A stretch of 16,383 nt of DNA from Opitutaceae bacterium (GTDB lineage Bacteria > Verrucomicrobiota > Verrucomicrobiia > Opitutales > Opitutaceae), in NCBI GenBank assembly GCA_029979145.1, contig JAPOIC010000016.1, positions 1 through 16,383 of the forward strand, in the 5' to 3' direction. Numbering within the stretch: position 1 is the stretch's first letter; the number at the start of each line of letters is the position of its first letter. Positions 15,621 to 16,383 of this stretch are shown here, piece after piece. The notes under the pieces were generated by a model. It saw only the letters and a program-made list of their open reading frames with translations. It had not been told where the DNA came from and made no database searches. A program made the position numbers and the translations under genes.

Positions 15621-16383
15621 TTACTCCAGCCGCAGCGGCAACGCCTTGTAGCGCGCCGCCAGCTGATCCAGCAGCGCCCCCGTCTCCTGCGCCTTGATAT
15701 CGTCACCCGCGCGGATCGTCTTCGCCACGAGGAAATTGTTCACCAGCGCGCAGTAGTCGTTGTTCACCATGATGCCGAGCAACTCGCCGGTCTTGCTGAA
15801 CACCAAGTCGCCGCGCGAGGGGGAGAAGTCGCCGAAGAGCCGTTTCACGAGCCGGTTGTCCACGCGCACATAGCCGGTCTGCGCCGCGTCGAGCTTGAAC
15901 GCCACTTCGCCGTAGCCTGTGCCGCCGCCGTCGATCAACACGGCCTCCGGAAATTTGAAAGGCTCCAGCGCGGTCTGGTAAACCTTCACGCCCAAGGCCG
16001 CGGCCTGCGCGGGATCCACCGGCAGCGCGATCACCCGTGGATCGAGCGAGAGGAAATCCATCCGCGGCACGGTGCTGCGATACGTGTCGCCCTTGGCAAA
16101 CGTGATCGAGAGCTTCTCCCAATCCGCCCCGGCCTCGCGCAACGAGAACGGCGTGTCGTTGATGTGCAGGAGCGCGTAAACCTTGTCGCCGTCGGTCACG
16201 AAAATCGTGCGGGTGCTGGCCTCACGATTGATCGGACCGAGAAAGCTCTGCCGATACGCGGCGAACGTGGTTGTCACGCGATTCGTCATGAACTCGTTGA
16301 ACAGCACGTTGGCGTTGATCGGGCGGTTGTCGCGGATCTCCTGGGTAAGTTCGCCGGACTTTTCGGCGAGCTGGCCCACGCCC
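15621..16383 (-). CDS. Unrecognised protein, C-terminal part; possible degenerate trypsin-fold domain
   Basis: The frame is open to the window edge; 254 codons are visible and the start is outside. The visible N-terminal piece (QLAEKSGELTQEIRDNRP) is charged and coiled-coil-like. The body is strand-rich. DPRVIALPVDPAQAAALG, then LIDGGGTGYGEVAFKLDA and FSPSRGDLVFSKTGELLGIMV, recall the second half of a trypsin-like fold, but the catalytic GDSGG-type motif is absent (SRGDLVF instead), so it is not a protease by this evidence. The end is TAA (15621-15623), 7 nt from the convergent UbiA-like stop. Function unknown. Its family may be Verrucomicrobia-specific, which I cannot check. Confidence 0.75.
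   Translation of the reverse strand, partial: GVGQLAEKSGELTQEIRDNRPINANVLFNEFMTNRVTTTFAAYRQSFLGPINREASTRTIFVTDGDKVYALLHINDTPFSLREAGADWEKLSITFAKGDTYRSTVPRMDFLSLDPRVIALPVDPAQAAALGVKVYQTALEPFKFPEAVLIDGGGTGYGEVAFKLDAAQTGYVRVDNRLVKRLFGDFSPSRGDLVFSKTGELLGIMVNNDYCALVNNFLVAKTIRAGDDIKAQETGALLDQLAARYKALPLRLE

Noticed and set aside
15602..15644. Inverted repeat as an intrinsic terminator
   Set aside because: The loop is 29 nt and no T-tract follows on either strand, so it is noted only as a curiosity.
15187..15651. 154-codon plus-strand frame across the broken UbiA-like gene
   Set aside because: Arg/Pro/Ala-rich shadow frame without membrane pattern; the interrupted frame is the coding one.
1..16383. 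CRISPR arrays, tRNA or rRNA genes, insertion sequences, riboswitches
   Set aside because: No regular direct repeats, cloverleaf, transposase motif or T-box/biotin-type leader was seen in either strand.

Overview
The window is a high-GC (mid-60s %), gene-dense bacterial chromosome segment. Codon bias, gene content (GldA/F/G-like ABC module with a DUF4340 protein, sulfatase-family protein, UbiA-like membrane protein, 7-TM sensor fragment) and the look of the hypothetical proteins suggest Verrucomicrobiota, most likely Opitutaceae. This assignment is an inference from protein style, not from a marker gene. No rRNA, tRNA, CRISPR array, insertion sequence or intergenic gap over 300 bp was seen.

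Layout. (1) 1-774: 3' part of proA (proline biosynthesis), cut by the window edge. (2) 857-1444: a small secreted hypothetical protein, convergent with (3) 1452-1742 (minus), a 96-aa conserved protein. That gene is divergent from (4) birA at 1791-2780. (5) 2818-10822: an apparent plus-strand operon that may begin at birA. It encodes an ABC ATPase, an ABC-2 permease, a GldG-like membrane-anchored auxiliary protein, a membrane-anchored protein built of DUF4340-like repeats, and a 920-aa AsmA-like protein. The first three overlap-coupled genes look like one exporter, and the next two probably extend it into the periplasm. (6) 10883-11863: a 7-TM sensor that stops early inside its extracytoplasmic domain. 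(7) 11848-14630 (minus): a two-gene unit of a TIM-barrel glycoside-hydrolase-like protein followed by a sulfatase-fold protein that has lost its formylglycine site and its metal-binding aspartates. (8) 14777-15613: a UbiA-like multi-pass membrane protein broken by an in-frame TAA at 15380-15382. (9) 15621-16383 (minus): the 3' part of an unrecognised gene, possibly a degenerate trypsin-fold protein with a coiled coil.

The most interesting items are the sulfatase pseudoenzyme paired with the glycosidase-like gene, the abrupt sensor truncation exactly where that pair ends, the in-frame stop in the UbiA-like gene, and the five-gene ABC/DUF4340/AsmA envelope module, whose substrate is unknown. 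Few genes here have a good Shine-Dalgarno, and several convergent genes abut within 7 nt or overlap, so gene ends are tightly packed.
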